A stretch of DNA of 64,000 nucleotides from Symsagittifera roscoffensis (Eukaryota; Xenacoelomorpha; Acoela; Convolutidae). The DNA lies in NCBI RefSeq assembly GCF_963678635.1, contig NC_087067.1, forward strand, positions 31,162,401-31,226,400. Reading direction: 5' to 3'. The notes under the pieces were generated by a model. That model was not told the origin of the DNA. It ran no database searches and was given only the letters and a program-made list of their open reading frames with translations. Position numbers and translations under genes: made by a program. Of this stretch, positions 47,068-58,549 are shown piece after piece. Position 1 is the stretch's first letter. Every line of letters begins with the position of its first letter.

Positions 47068-48499
47068 CCCAAGTAAATCTCTCCTTTTGTCTTTTTTCTG
47101 ATAAAACGTGTCTATAAAAATTTCAGTCAAATTTTAAAAAAAGTATATATATATCAAAATCCATAACAACTTATTATAGTCATACCCAATTGATTTTATT
47201 CATTTGACTGAAAAGAAAATTGAATTGAATTTTGAAATTCGAAAGTTTTCCACTTTGTGGAGGTTGACGAAAAAATCCTAGAATACTTGGTTATTATCTA
47301 TGAAACTCCAGTTTGGAAATGATTGCTCTGCTGTTCCAACTTTTGAAGAAAATGATGATCAATTTTGCTCGGAGTGGCTTTTTAATCAAATCAAATTCTC
47401 AAGAGTTATTGTTGACTCAACGAGTCGATCCGTGGATATTTGTCGTAGATGCCGCCGAATGTACACGCCACTATATTAATTGAAAAAATTAAAGCGAAAC
47501 AGTTACGCCCGAATGTTATCCCGCACCACAAAATCGTTTGTGGCTGAATTGAGGCTAACTAATTGGTCTTCCACGCTCGGTGCAAAACTAAGCACATAAA
47601 AATTATTTTTATCAAGCTAAATATTATAGTTTCTCAATGTTTCTTTTCTGAAACACTAATTGGGGCCTGTATAGGAGCAGTCTTTTTCTGTCATAGGACT
47701 TTTAAAAAAGACTTTTTGGGTCAAATTTTAAGAATAACTTGAGAATGGTTTTAACATTTTTCAGTGTTGCTCATCACGTAATTGCGAATTATGTCAGCGC
47801 AGCGACTTTTTCTGTAATCAAAATTTACTCCACTGAACATTGAAGCAGAACACGAAAGATAGCGCTAAGTTTTTGATGTTGGTCGGGGAAGCAAATAAGT
47901 TACTTAAGCTTTTATAAATTATGGATTTATGATTAGTTATCTGAGGCAAATACAGAGCACTCACAAGATTCAAAGTCTTGCCCGAAAAATTCGTCTTATT
48001 TTTTTTGAGAAGACTTGTTACTTTTAAGCCGTGCTCAATTCTTTTTGTTCTCAGTATTTGGAAGAAAGCTAGTTGGTAATTGATTTAAAAGAAAGATTGT
48101 TTAACTAAATTCATTTTTCTCAATAAACTCTTCTTTTATTTCAATAAAAAGTTGTATTCTTGTACTTTTTAACCCGTGTCGATGATTTTCTGACAAAAGA
48201 AGAATTTTTTTGGAAGATATTAGATATAAACGAGAGTTTCAGCAAAAATTAGTTGTAAATCAAAATGATCGCAAAAAAATATTTTTTTTATCCTCAAGAA
48301 ATTTTTTTCCATATAACATGTAAACCCAAAAAAACCTTGTGTTTCTTAGGATCGAACGAGCACAGTAAGATATTCAAATTCATTTAGATGAGAAGCATAA
48401 TTGTCGTACAAAAATTTTTTTGTTTTTGAGCGATGTGTTTGTTTTTGAGCAATGTTATAATAATTGAGGTTTCTGCGAATCGTAGAAGATCCATGAAAA

Positions 48500-49470
48500 C
48501 CCGGGTTGACCTCCATAGACCGAAAATGCTAATCATACAATTTCATACACTTAGTCTATGGAAAAATGCTAGTCAAACAAATTTCATACATTTTTGCAAA
48601 ATGAGTTTAATCGAATTTCAAAGGTATTTTATAGTTGTTTTGGTATCGAAATTGGTATCTCTTCATTGAAAAAAGGAAAAAAATTGGTATGAAAAAAAAA
48701 TTCTTTTTGTTTTCTGAAAAAAATTTATTTTTGTTTTCTGAAAAAAAAACACTTGTCATACAATTTCCATATATAGAAATTGTATGACTAGCATTTTTTT
48801 GATGGCGACGACAAAAATTTTGAAATTGCCCCCAAAAATTTTTTGTTTTTTTTCCAACCGCAAATTGATTTTCGTATTCAAACAAACATTTTTTGAAAAA
48901 AAAAATTTTGCATGCAAAATTTAATTTTTTGTGTATAAAAAAGTCCTGGATATACTAATATTGGATTTTTTTTCCTTTTCTCTTCATAACTTTTTTCAAA
49001 AACGCTTTAAACTCCTCTTTCTTTTGTATGACATGTTTTTGTATGCCTTGATCAATGTCTCGTAAAGTAAAAATTCAAATTTTAGAAATAATCATCTTTG
49101 AAAATTATTGCCAAAATTTAAAAGTTCATTACTTTCGTTATATTAATTGTCTGAGATATTTCAGGCTGTTTCCAATGCATTTTTAATGCGAGACGGCCAA
49201 ACCGTTGGTTACTACGTTTGAGTAATCAAGGTTTATGTCATTTGTGTTCGGTTACGAACACAGCCAAAAAGTTTTGAGAAATTAAAATGTAAAAAATCAA
49301 TATTTTTGGTTTATGGAAAAATGCTAGTCATACAATTTCCATATATGAAAAAAATACTAATCATAGACCTTTCATGCAATTTTCTGTACGTATGGAACTG
49401 AATGGAAAGTGTATGACTAGCATTTTTCCATATATGGAAATTGTATGACTAGTATTTTTGGTCATCCCGG
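48500..49470 (+). mobile_element. CCCGGGTTGACC inverted-repeat element, copy B
   Basis: Begins CCCGGGTTGACCTCCATAGA and ends TTTTTGGTCATCCCGG. Copy A shows the uninterrupted site, so the boundaries are secure to within the 3-4 A bases at the junction (target duplication AAA). The interior repeatedly carries AATGCTAGTCATACAATTTC and its inverse GAAATTGTATGACTAGCATT, several times forming local palindromes around CCATATATGG. No coding capacity. Superfamily not assigned. Confidence 0.85.
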
Positions 49471-50498
49471 AAAGCTAGCAGGTCTGTCTAAGCTTGGTCA
49501 GTTTTTTTCCACACTTCAGACTGAGTTATTTTGAGCGAAGCTCTTTTTCGCAAATCAACGCCGTTTTTTGCGTCTAAAATTTTCAGGTAGTAACTCTTTT
49601 GCAGTCGGAATTTGTCAGGCTGTGTGAGTAAGAGTTTGACCTAACGTTTTATCACTGCCATGGCAGGGGATCAAATACAGACTCTGACAATTTCGCAGTG
49701 AATGCCCTACTTCTATGCTAAGTGCCTCATCCTCTGCCATTTCGCACTCATTCAAAATTTATGCAAGCTAGAAAAAAAAAGCTTATCGCCCAACTTCTAA
49801 TATCCGTATGTATTGTATGCATTACATTTTTAGGTAAAAAGGAAAGTACAGAAAAAAAATTTTATCAAGCAATTTTTGTGATACGATTTGACAGGAGTTG
49901 TTTTTAATATGAAGAACTGAAAGATATGATCAATTGAAAAGAGCTCCCAATTGAAAAGATTCCATGCACGCATAGATGATATTAACAATAATAAAAAGAT
50001 GATATATCTCATATTAACATCTGTTTTGGCTGCCCGTTAAAATCAAACCGTCTCGGGTATGAAATGACTAATTTAGGGAAAAAGGAATTAATTTGTCGCT
50101 GAAAAGTTTCTCATAGTAGCTATACAAAAGCTTTTATAAACAGCGCTACCATGTAAAAGTATAAAATCTCGATTTGAAAATGAAATTGAAATCAATTTTT
50201 TTCATAAAACATTTGAAAACTGCTTATACAAAATTCTAAGAGTTAGCTTCTAATCATTAAAGCAGCTTTTATCCAGTGTTTAGACTAAAAAAATGCTAAA
50301 AGCAAAGTTTCATATTCAATTAAATTGACTTTATAAATGATTGATTGATGTTATAGTATAAGAAAAGAGTTAAAGACAATCGCTCGCTAGTTTGATCAAT
50401 GAGCCAAGCGAGAGATGGGTAATAATCCAAAAGGCCATTAGGCCAATTTCTATGACATTTTGACAAAAAGTGGCAATTCAGATCGCTGGGTGCATTGT

Positions 50499-50598
50499 TC
50501 ATTTGTCGTCCTGTTCCTCCTGGTCGTTTTCGGCTGTCCAGAGGGAAAGGTTGTCCCGCAGAAGCTGCAGAATGAGCGTGGAGTCCTTGTAGGTGTCT
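50499..50598 (-). pseudogene. Truncated copy of 14-3-3 last exon
   Basis: On the minus strand it encodes the 14-3-3 segment [19 protein letters not shown] and the acidic tail ending DDK, then TGA. The complete gene at 54135 uses TAA. The rest of the exon is lost in the N gap. Because the gap directly follows, this may be an allelic contig end and not a true second gene. Confidence 0.8.
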
Positions 50599-50798
50599 NN
50601 NNNNNNNNNNNNNNNNNNNNNNNNNNNNNNNNNNNNNNNNNNNNNNNNNNNNNNNNNNNNNNNNNNNNNNNNNNNNNNNNNNNNNNNNNNNNNNNNNNNN
50701 NNNNNNNNNNNNNNNNNNNNNNNNNNNNNNNNNNNNNNNNNNNNNNNNNNNNNNNNNNNNNNNNNNNNNNNNNNNNNNNNNNNNNNNNNNNNNNNNNN
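50599..50798. other. Assembly gap, 200 N
   Basis: Exactly 200 N, the size of a conventional placeholder, so the true distance is unknown. It separates copies B and C of the repeated unit. Confidence 0.99.
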
Positions 50799-53700
50799 TA
50801 TCGCAATTGATTTTTATTCATTTGACTGAAAAGAAAATTGAACTGAAATTTAAAACTCGAAAGTTTTTCCACTTTGTGGAGGTTGACAAAAAAATTCTAG
50901 AATACTTGGTTATTATCTTTGAAACCTCAGTGTGGGGAGCGATTGTTTCTGCTGTTCCAACTTTTGAAGAAAAATGATGATCAATTTTTGCTCGGAGTGG
51001 CTTTTTAATCAAATCAAATTCTCAAGAGTTTATTGTTGAATCAATGAGTCGATCCGTGGGATATTTGTCGTGGATCCAGCTGGATGTACACGCCACTATA
51101 TTATTTCAAAAAATTCAAAGCGAAACAGTTACGCCCCGAATGTTATCCCGCACCACAAAAATCGTTTTGTGGGCTGAATTGAGGGCTAACAAAACTAATT
51201 GGTCCTTCCACGCTCGGCGCAAAAACTAAGCACATAAAAAATTATTTTTATCAAGCTAAATATTATAGTTTTCTCAATGTTTTCTTTTTCCCAAACACTA
51301 ATTGGGGGCCAGTATAGGAGCAGTCCTTTTTTCTGTCATAGGACTTTTAAAAAAGGGCGTTTTTGGTCAAAATTTAAGAATAATTTGAAATTGGTTTTTA
51401 ACATTTTTTCAATGTTGCTCATCACGTAATTGCGAATTATGTCAGCGCAGCGGACTTTTTCTGTAATCAAAATTTAGTCCCACAGAATATTGAAGCAGAA
51501 CACGAAACATAGCGCTAAGTTTTTTGATATTGGTCGGGGAAGCAAATAAGTTTACTTAAGCTTTTATAAATTATGGATTCATGATTAGTTATCTGAGGCA
51601 AAATACAGAGCACTCACAAGATTCAAAGTCCTTGCCCGAAAAAATTCGTCTTATTTTTTTGAGAAGACTTGTTACTTTTTAAGCCGTGCTCAATTCTTTT
51701 TGTTCTCAGTATTTGGAAGAAAGCTAGTTGGTAATTGATTTAAAAGAAAGATCGTTTAACTAAATTCATTTTTTCTCAATAAGCTTCTTCTTTTATTTCA
51801 ATAAAAAAGTTGTATTCTTGTACTTTTTAACCCGTGTCGATGATTTCTAACCCGTGTCGAAGATATTAGATATAAACGAGAGTTTCAGCAAAAATTAGTT
51901 GTAAATCAAAATGATCGCAAAAAAAATATTTTTTTTATCCTCAAGAAATTTTTCTCCATATAACATGTAAACCCAAAAAAACCTTGTGTTTCTTAGGATC
52001 GAACGAGCACAGTAAGATATTCAAATTCATTTAGATGAGAAGCATAATTGTCGTACAAATATTTTTTGTTTTTGAGCGATGTGTTTGTTTTTGAGCAATG
52101 TTATAATAATTGAGGTTTCTGCGATTCGTAGAAGATCCATGAAAACCCGGGTTGACCTCCATAGACCGAAAATGCTAATCATACAATTTCATACACTTAG
52201 TCTATGGAAAAATGCTAGTCAAACAAATTTCATACATTTTTGCAAAATGAGTTTAGTCGAATTTCAAAGGTATTTTATAGTTGTTTTGGTATCGAAATTG
52301 AAAAAAGGAAAAAAATTGGTATGAAAAAAAATTCTTTTTGTTTTCTGAAAAAAATTTATTTTTGTTTTCTGAAAAAAAAACACTAGTCATACAATTTCCA
52401 TATATAGAAATTGTATGACTAGCATTTTTTTGATGGCGACGACAAAAATTTTGAAATTGCCCCCAAAAATTTTTTGTGTTTTTTTTTCCAACCGCAAATT
52501 GATTTTCGTATTCAAACAAACATTTTTTGAAAAAAAAAATTTGCATGCAAAATTTAATTTTTTGTATGTATAAAGTAGTCCTGGATATACTAATATTGGA
52601 TTTTTTTTCCTTTTCTCTTCATAACTTTTTTCAAAAACGCTTTAAACTCCTCTTTCTTTTGTATGACATGTTTTTGTATGCCTAGATCAATGTCTGGTAA
52701 AGTAAAAATTCAAATTTTAGAAATAATCATCTTTGAAAATTATTGCCAAAATTTAAAAGTTCATTACTTTCGTTATATTAATTGTCTGAGATATTTCAGG
52801 CTGTTTCCAATGCATTTTTAATGCGAGACGGCCAAACCGTTGGTTACTACGTTTGAGTAATCAAGGTTTATGTCATTTGTGTTCGGTTACGAACACAACC
52901 AAAAAGTTTTGAGAAATTAAAATGTAAAAAATCAATATTTTTGGTTTATGGAAAAATGCTAGTCATACAATTTCCATATATGAAAAAAATACTAATCATA
53001 GACCTTTCATGCAATTTTCTGTACGTATGGAACTGTATGGAAAGTGCATGACTAGCATTTTTCCATATATGGAAATTGTATGACTAGTATTTTTGGTCAT
53101 CCCGGAAAGCTAGCAGGTCTGTCTAAGCTTGGTCAGTTTTTTTCCACACTTCAGACTGAGTTATTTTGAGCGAAGCTCTTTTTCGCAAATCAACGCCGTT
53201 TTTTGCGTCTAAAATTTTCAGGTAGTAACTCTTTTGCAGTCGGAATTTGTCAGGCTGTGTGAGTAAGAGTTTGACCTAACGTTTTATCACTGCCATGGCA
53301 GGGGATCAAATACAGACTCTGACAATTTCGCAGTGAATGCCCTACTTCTATGCTAAGTGCCTCATCCTCTGCCATTTCGCACTCATTCAAAATTTATGCA
53401 AGCTAGAAAAAAAAAAGCTTATCGCCCAACTTCTAATATCCGTATGTATTGTATGCATTACATTTTTAGGTAAAAAGGAAAGTACAGAAAAAAATTTTTA
53501 TCAAGCAATTTTTGTGATACGATTTGACAGGAGTTGTTTTTAATATGAAGAACTGACAGATATGATCAATTGAAAAGAGCTCCCAATTGAAAAGATTCCA
53601 TGCACGCATAGATGATATTAACAATAATAAAAAGATGACATATCTCATATTAACATCTGTTTTGGCTGCCCGTTAAAATCGAACCGTCTCGGGTATGAAA

Positions 53701-54234
53701 TGACTAATTCAGGGAAAAAGGAATTAATTTGTCGCTGAAAAGTTTCACATAGTAGCTATACAAAAGCTTTTATAAACAGCGCTACCATGTAAAAGTATAA
53801 AATCTCGATTTGAAAATGAAATTGAAATCAATTTTTTTCTGAAAACATTTGAAAACTGCTTATACAAAATTTTAAGAGTTAGCTTCTAATCATTAAAGCA
53901 GCTTTTATCCAGTGTTTAGACTAAAAAAATGCTAAAAGCAAAGTTTCATATTCAATTAAATTGACTTTATAAATGATTGATTGATGTTATAGTATAAGAA
54001 AAGAGTTAAAGACAATCGCTCGCTAGTTTGATCAATGAGCCAAGCGAGAGATGGGTAATAATCCGAAAGGCCATTAGGCCAATTTCTATGACATTTTGAC
54101 AAAAAGTGGCAATTCAGATCGCTGGGTGCATTGTTTATTTGTCGTCCTGTTCCTCCTGGTCGTTTTCGGCTGTCCAGAGGGAAAGGTTGTCCCGCAGAAG
54201 CTGCAGAATGAGCGTGGAGTCCTTGTAGGTGTCT
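50799..54234 (+). repeat. Repeated unit, copy C
   Basis: Starts abruptly after the gap at a point matching 47185 in copy B and continues past 54234 into the intact 14-3-3 gene. The first ~900 bases carry many single-base insertions in homopolymers relative to A and B (for example GTTACGCCCCGAATG for GTTACGCCCGAATG), which suggests poor consensus at a contig end. Confidence 0.9.
52146..53105 (+). mobile_element. CCCGGGTTGACC inverted-repeat element, copy C
   Basis: Same insertion as 48500-49470, carried by the duplicated or allelic unit. The ends are identical, and interior differences are mainly small indels in A runs. Confidence 0.85.
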
Positions 54235-57200
54235 TCCGAAGCCGAATCGAGCTCGGCAATGGCGTCGTCGAAGGCCTTTCGTGCCAGTTCACAGGCGTCC
54301 TGTGGGTTGCCGGCGATCTCGTAGTGGTAGACGGAGAAGTTGAGGGCCAAACCCAGTCTGATGGGGTGGGTGGGTTTGAGGTTCTGGGCCACTTTCTCCG
54401 CCCACTTGTAGGCAGCCTTAGCCTGCTCACTCATTTCGTCCCTCTTGTCTCCTCTAGACACCTCCACTAGGTACCTAATAACACAAAAGAAAACAATGTA
54501 CTCACATGACCATATAGTTGCAAATTCAAAAAAAAGTTTGCATTTGCGGCAGTGTTGTTTTCAGAATGCCAACTTCAACACATCAAAGGACACTGGACTT
54601 TTATTAAAGGCAAGCTATTTATAGTCACCAGTTGATGTCTGGCTGACGCGAAGGATATCGTTTTCATAACTTTGAGTGCTCCTTATAAGACGCATATTGA
54701 CAAGTGAGAGGATGAATATGGAAAGTAATTCTGGACTTTCGAAAAGAAAACGAAGACAAGAGCGAAAACAACGGCCACACCAATGATTTTCGACCGTAGT
54801 ATCATTAACAATTTCAGCATCAGGCGAGGCAAATTAACCTCGCTACACCAAAGATACGACAACCCGGGTTGACAAAAAATGCTAGTCATACAATTCCCAT
54901 ACAGTTTGCCATACAGTTCATACGTTTAAAAAAGTGTATAAAAACTCTATGACTAGCATTTTTTCCATAGTATGGAACTGTATGACTAACATTTTACCAT
55001 AATGAAACTGTATGGCCATAAATGGGAACTGTATGACTAGCATTTTTTCATAGACAAATTGTACGGAACAGTATGACTAGTATTTTTATTGTATGGCGGT
55101 CAACCCGGGAACCTCGTCCTAAGAGCAGAAGACATCGATGCTAAACGAATATTCTGCAGGTAATGCACTGTGTTCTAATTTCCATACTATGGGAGTCGGT
55201 ATTTCAAAAGCTTTTGGTGGCGTAATAATAGAATAATTTTTATTCTTTTTTTGGCCGCAAAAACTAGTATGTTGTCAAAAAACAATTTCCAACAAAAAAG
55301 GTTAAAGTTTCGCTCCCATTGTTTTCCTACGGTAATCCAGATGCTTGAAACTTCCAAAAAAAACACTTCAAAATCAGGTTGTGGCTTGCATTTGAACAAA
55401 TATTAGGACTTTGTTTTGGAGCAGAGAATATTTGATTTAAAAAACAATAAAATCGGCCGACAAAAATTAAAGCAGAATTCATTTGCACAAATTCTTCAAA
55501 ATTTTGATTATATTTTGCTGCTTCAGAGCTAGTTTTAAGTCTAGTTTAGCTATTTCCGATTTAGTACATTTCACTAAAAAGTTCAGTGACTTTGTGAGAT
55601 TTCCAATGTTGTTCTGGTCTATGAGTAGTTTTCATCCAAAGTTACTCTATTTGAAGCGAACAGAGAAAACAGAACAAAACAAGGATAGCCGGTTACTGTG
55701 CAAGTTGCGACCATAGTCTTAAAACTGTTGCGGCCAAGGTTAATGTTCCGACCATAGTCTTAAAAAACACAACAAAGTTTTTCAAACTTTCATCGTTTCT
55801 TTTCGGCGTGGTGGATTAGGTGTACTCTGGGGATTAGGTGTATTTGTAAAAAACTGGGGATTAGGTGTATTCGTCAGCCATACTAAAATAAGCAAAATGA
55901 AAAACAATATTTGAAGAAAAATTACTAGAAAAACGAAAAAAAAATCGCTACCCAAGTAAAACTACGTTTTTACGTTTTAAATTAAGCTCTAATAAGCTTT
56001 TAGGCCATAATAAGACTGCTCGTTTCTTTATTCGCTCGAAATAAGACGAAAAACATAAATTTTAAACCGGTTTTTCTCAACACTGGGAAATTCACACAAC
56101 GCAGTCCGATAACTATTTGTGGTACCTGATCTTGCGTGGAAAACAAAAAGAAAAAAATAAAACACACCCGAATAAACAATTTCCAATGGTCGGAACAACA
56201 AATATATTTAGAATATACAAATTGATAGATTATGGAATAATATTATTCACACAATTCTATACAATAAACAAGGATATCCGGTTACTGTGAGAGTATCACA
56301 GAATGTTCCGACCAATGATAGTCTTCAGAAAACTGCGGTTTAGAAGTTTTTTTTCCAAAATAGTGTAGTTTTTTCTGCTTGGTGTGATAAAAGGGTCTGA
56401 CGTTAAAAAAATAACTTAGGCATATTAGACAGTCATAGTAAAATAGGCAAATTGAACAAAAAAATGTAGAAAAATGACAAGAAATCCAAAAAAACGTTTA
56501 GATGTTTTTGGTTCCCAAAATGATGCTGAAATTCCAAAAACTAGCTGTACATGCTGAAATTTAAACTTAAAGTCATAAAGTTGGCATAACTCAGCTTGTA
56601 AGTCTACATGTTCACGCCATATTAGTTCGAATTTAGACCAAAAGTCAAAAATTTGAAATCGGTTTTTCTCGAAACTGAGAAAAATTTTTGGAAATTTTTT
56701 AATGTCGTCGGAATCACGACTGAAGAGGCTTCAATATGATATATCAATCAACCCAGTCCAAATATACCAGCTTTTGTGTTACCTGATTTTGTGTGGATAA
56801 CAAAAAGACAAACAAAAGCAAAAAAAAACTAACACACACCCGAATACAAAGTTCTTCCCCATTTTCAATGGTCCGAACAAAAAAAGCTATTCAGGCAAAT
56901 CCAAAGCTTGGAAAATTGATGTTCAAACTAATTATAAAAACCAATGCTGGTTGCTGTTGTTTAAGAATTTTCATCATTCCGAGAACAGTCTGGATATAGA
57001 CAATTTCCGACCAGAATTCAAATTAGAAACAAAGTTTTCCAAAAAAAACCAATGCTATAATTCAACATTTTATTACGAATTTCTGGCAAAAAAGTTGAAG
57101 GAAATAGTATTTTAGCCTAAGATAATAAGCCTGCTCAAACGCTTAAACGCAAATCAAACAATAAAAAATGAATTTTGATCAAAGCTTCATGATTTATGCG

Positions 57201-58549
57201 TTTGAAATTAATTAGTACATTTCGTCAGATAGTGAAAGTTTTGGTCATACTTTTGAGACTTTGAATAGAACGTAAGAAATGGCATCAAGTCTCATTGGGA
57301 AAAATTATCCGCAGAAACGTTGCTGAGAACGAAAAACTAGACTGAAAAGTTTGATTTGATCGATGAATCACCTCATCAAAACTATCAAAATTTAACAACC
57401 AATCTTGGGGGGTTTTGATCCCCCAATTGCACATTAGCTTGACAAAAGCGTTAACAACAAGGCCACCTGACCTGATTATTACATATAGCTAACGTAAGCA
57501 ACCTAATGCATAGAAATAAGTTATAGCAAGTGTTAATTTGCATAGTATTTTTACAACTTTTGTCTATTCTCCAAGCCTGTAGAATCAACGTTTATCTCGT
57601 TTCGGTTGAGCGGTGAACCAATTTTAGGTTATATTTTTTAGAATGATAGGTGAGAAATACACAGTTTTTGTTCAGAAAACACAGAAAATAGGGTAAATTG
57701 TCTAAATAGAACTTGTATCCAGTTTAGAAGCATGTGCTGTGTATGAGTATGATGCAAGGGAGTTTATAGTCCTCAGTCAGATAGTGAAAACTTCTTTCAA
57801 AAAATCTAGTTTGTTTTTTATTAGACCCGGGCCCATCTGATTTCGATTTTTTGTACAAAACTCGAACTGAATGTGATTTTGAAATGCTTATAGCTGCAGT
57901 TGTAGAACTTGTTACTGTTTTTTGTAGAACTTTTTGGTGAATGCTGTTTGAGAATAATTGTTTTCTGTTTTATTATTTTTTAAGCAGTACTTTCTGGGTT
58001 GCTGTTGATGTTATTGTTTGCTTTTGGTGGTTTTGTTGAGTCTCTACCTGAAGTAATCTCCCTTCATTTTGTAGAAGAAAACAGCACCCTCAACTTTCTC
58101 CACCGTGGCTGCATCACTCATGTCTACTTCCGCGAACTCGTCCTGAGGCGGCAACATGTGCTTCTCCAACAAGTCGATGATCTCGTGGCACAGATCGTTC
58201 AGCTCTTTCTCTATCGTCTCCCGCATTTCCTTCACAATCGGGCTTTTCCAGTCGTCCGAAATCTTTCCCTCGATACTACACACGAGTCGCCAGGCCGAAC
58301 GGCGTTGGCCAACTACGTTCTTGTACGCCACAGAGAGTAGGTTCCGCTCCTCTTCGCTCAAGCTACCTCCTTTAGTCTTTACCAACTCTTGCATAATTTC
58401 CTTCATCTCTTTGTACATCTCTAGCTGCTCAGCTTCAAATTACATCACCATTACATAATTTCCTATTTTTCCTTTAAATTGCTTGCCTTTTTTGATGAAT
58501 CGAAATTGTACTTACCCAGTTTTGCTCTGTAAACGGTTTCTTCTGTCAT
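54135..58549 (-). CDS. 14-3-3 protein, three exons (252 aa)
   Basis: Phosphoserine/threonine-binding adaptor protein that works as a cytosolic dimer. Exon 1 is 58549-58516 ([11 protein letters not shown] plus one base). An 83-bp intron (GTAAGT donor, TTTGAAG acceptor) precedes exon 2, 58432-58048. A ~3.57-kb intron (GTAGAG donor, TATTAG acceptor) precedes exon 3, 54474-54135, ending in TAA. Phases match at both junctions (G|CT Ala, AG|G Arg). Family signatures are [20 protein letters not shown] with the phosphate-binding Lys and Arg, MKGDYFRYL with the second Arg-Tyr pair, [19 protein letters not shown], and [19 protein letters not shown]. The acidic tail ends EEQDDK. Length is normal and no key residue is missing. 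The isoform class cannot be fixed by eye. The large intron holds three inverted-repeat elements. Confidence 0.97.
54863..55109. mobile_element. CCCGGGTTGAC inverted-repeat element, short form, in 14-3-3 intron
   Basis: 247 bp bounded by perfect CCCGGGTTGAC and GTCAACCCGGG. The interior holds four to five units of the family word ATGCTAGTCATACAATT or its inverse TATGACTAGCATTTTTT. It is much shorter than the 965-bp forms but has both termini intact. Confidence 0.88.
55744..56197 (+). mobile_element. MITE family 2 (TIR TGTTCCGACCA), copy 1
   Basis: 454 bp from TGTTCCGACCATAGTCTT to TTCCAATGGTCGGAACA. The outer 8 bp (TGTTCCGA) are shared with family 1 and the interior differs. Preceded by AAGGATAGCCGGTTACTGTG, which is also found before copy 2. 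It contains three copies of GGGGATTAGGTGTA/GTGGATTAGGTGTA (55810-55870). Confidence 0.8.
56304..56879 (+). mobile_element. MITE family 2, copy 2
   Basis: 576 bp from TGTTCCGACCAATGATAG to TTTCAATGGTCCGAACA. It shares ACACACCCGAATA, GTTACCTGAT and AAATTGAACAAAAAAATG-type words with copy 1. Lies 106 bp after it in the same orientation, inside the large 14-3-3 intron. Confidence 0.8.

Larger units (their letters stand above)
47068..50598 (+). repeat. Repeated unit, copy B (ends at assembly gap)
   Basis: Matches copy C (50799-54234) almost throughout, including the CCCGGG element at the same site and the 3' end of the 14-3-3 gene. It stops exactly at the N gap. Compared with C it has about 15 extra bases (TTGGTATCTCTTCATTG region near 48650) and scattered substitutions. 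Confidence 0.9.

Noticed and set aside
50450-50872. Frames running through the N gap
   Set aside because: They translate unknown bases. Only the 100 bp before the gap can be read, as the 14-3-3 exon end.
54086-54470. Plus-strand and second minus-strand frames over the 14-3-3 exon
   Set aside because: Shadows of the real minus-strand exon. They lack its family motifs.
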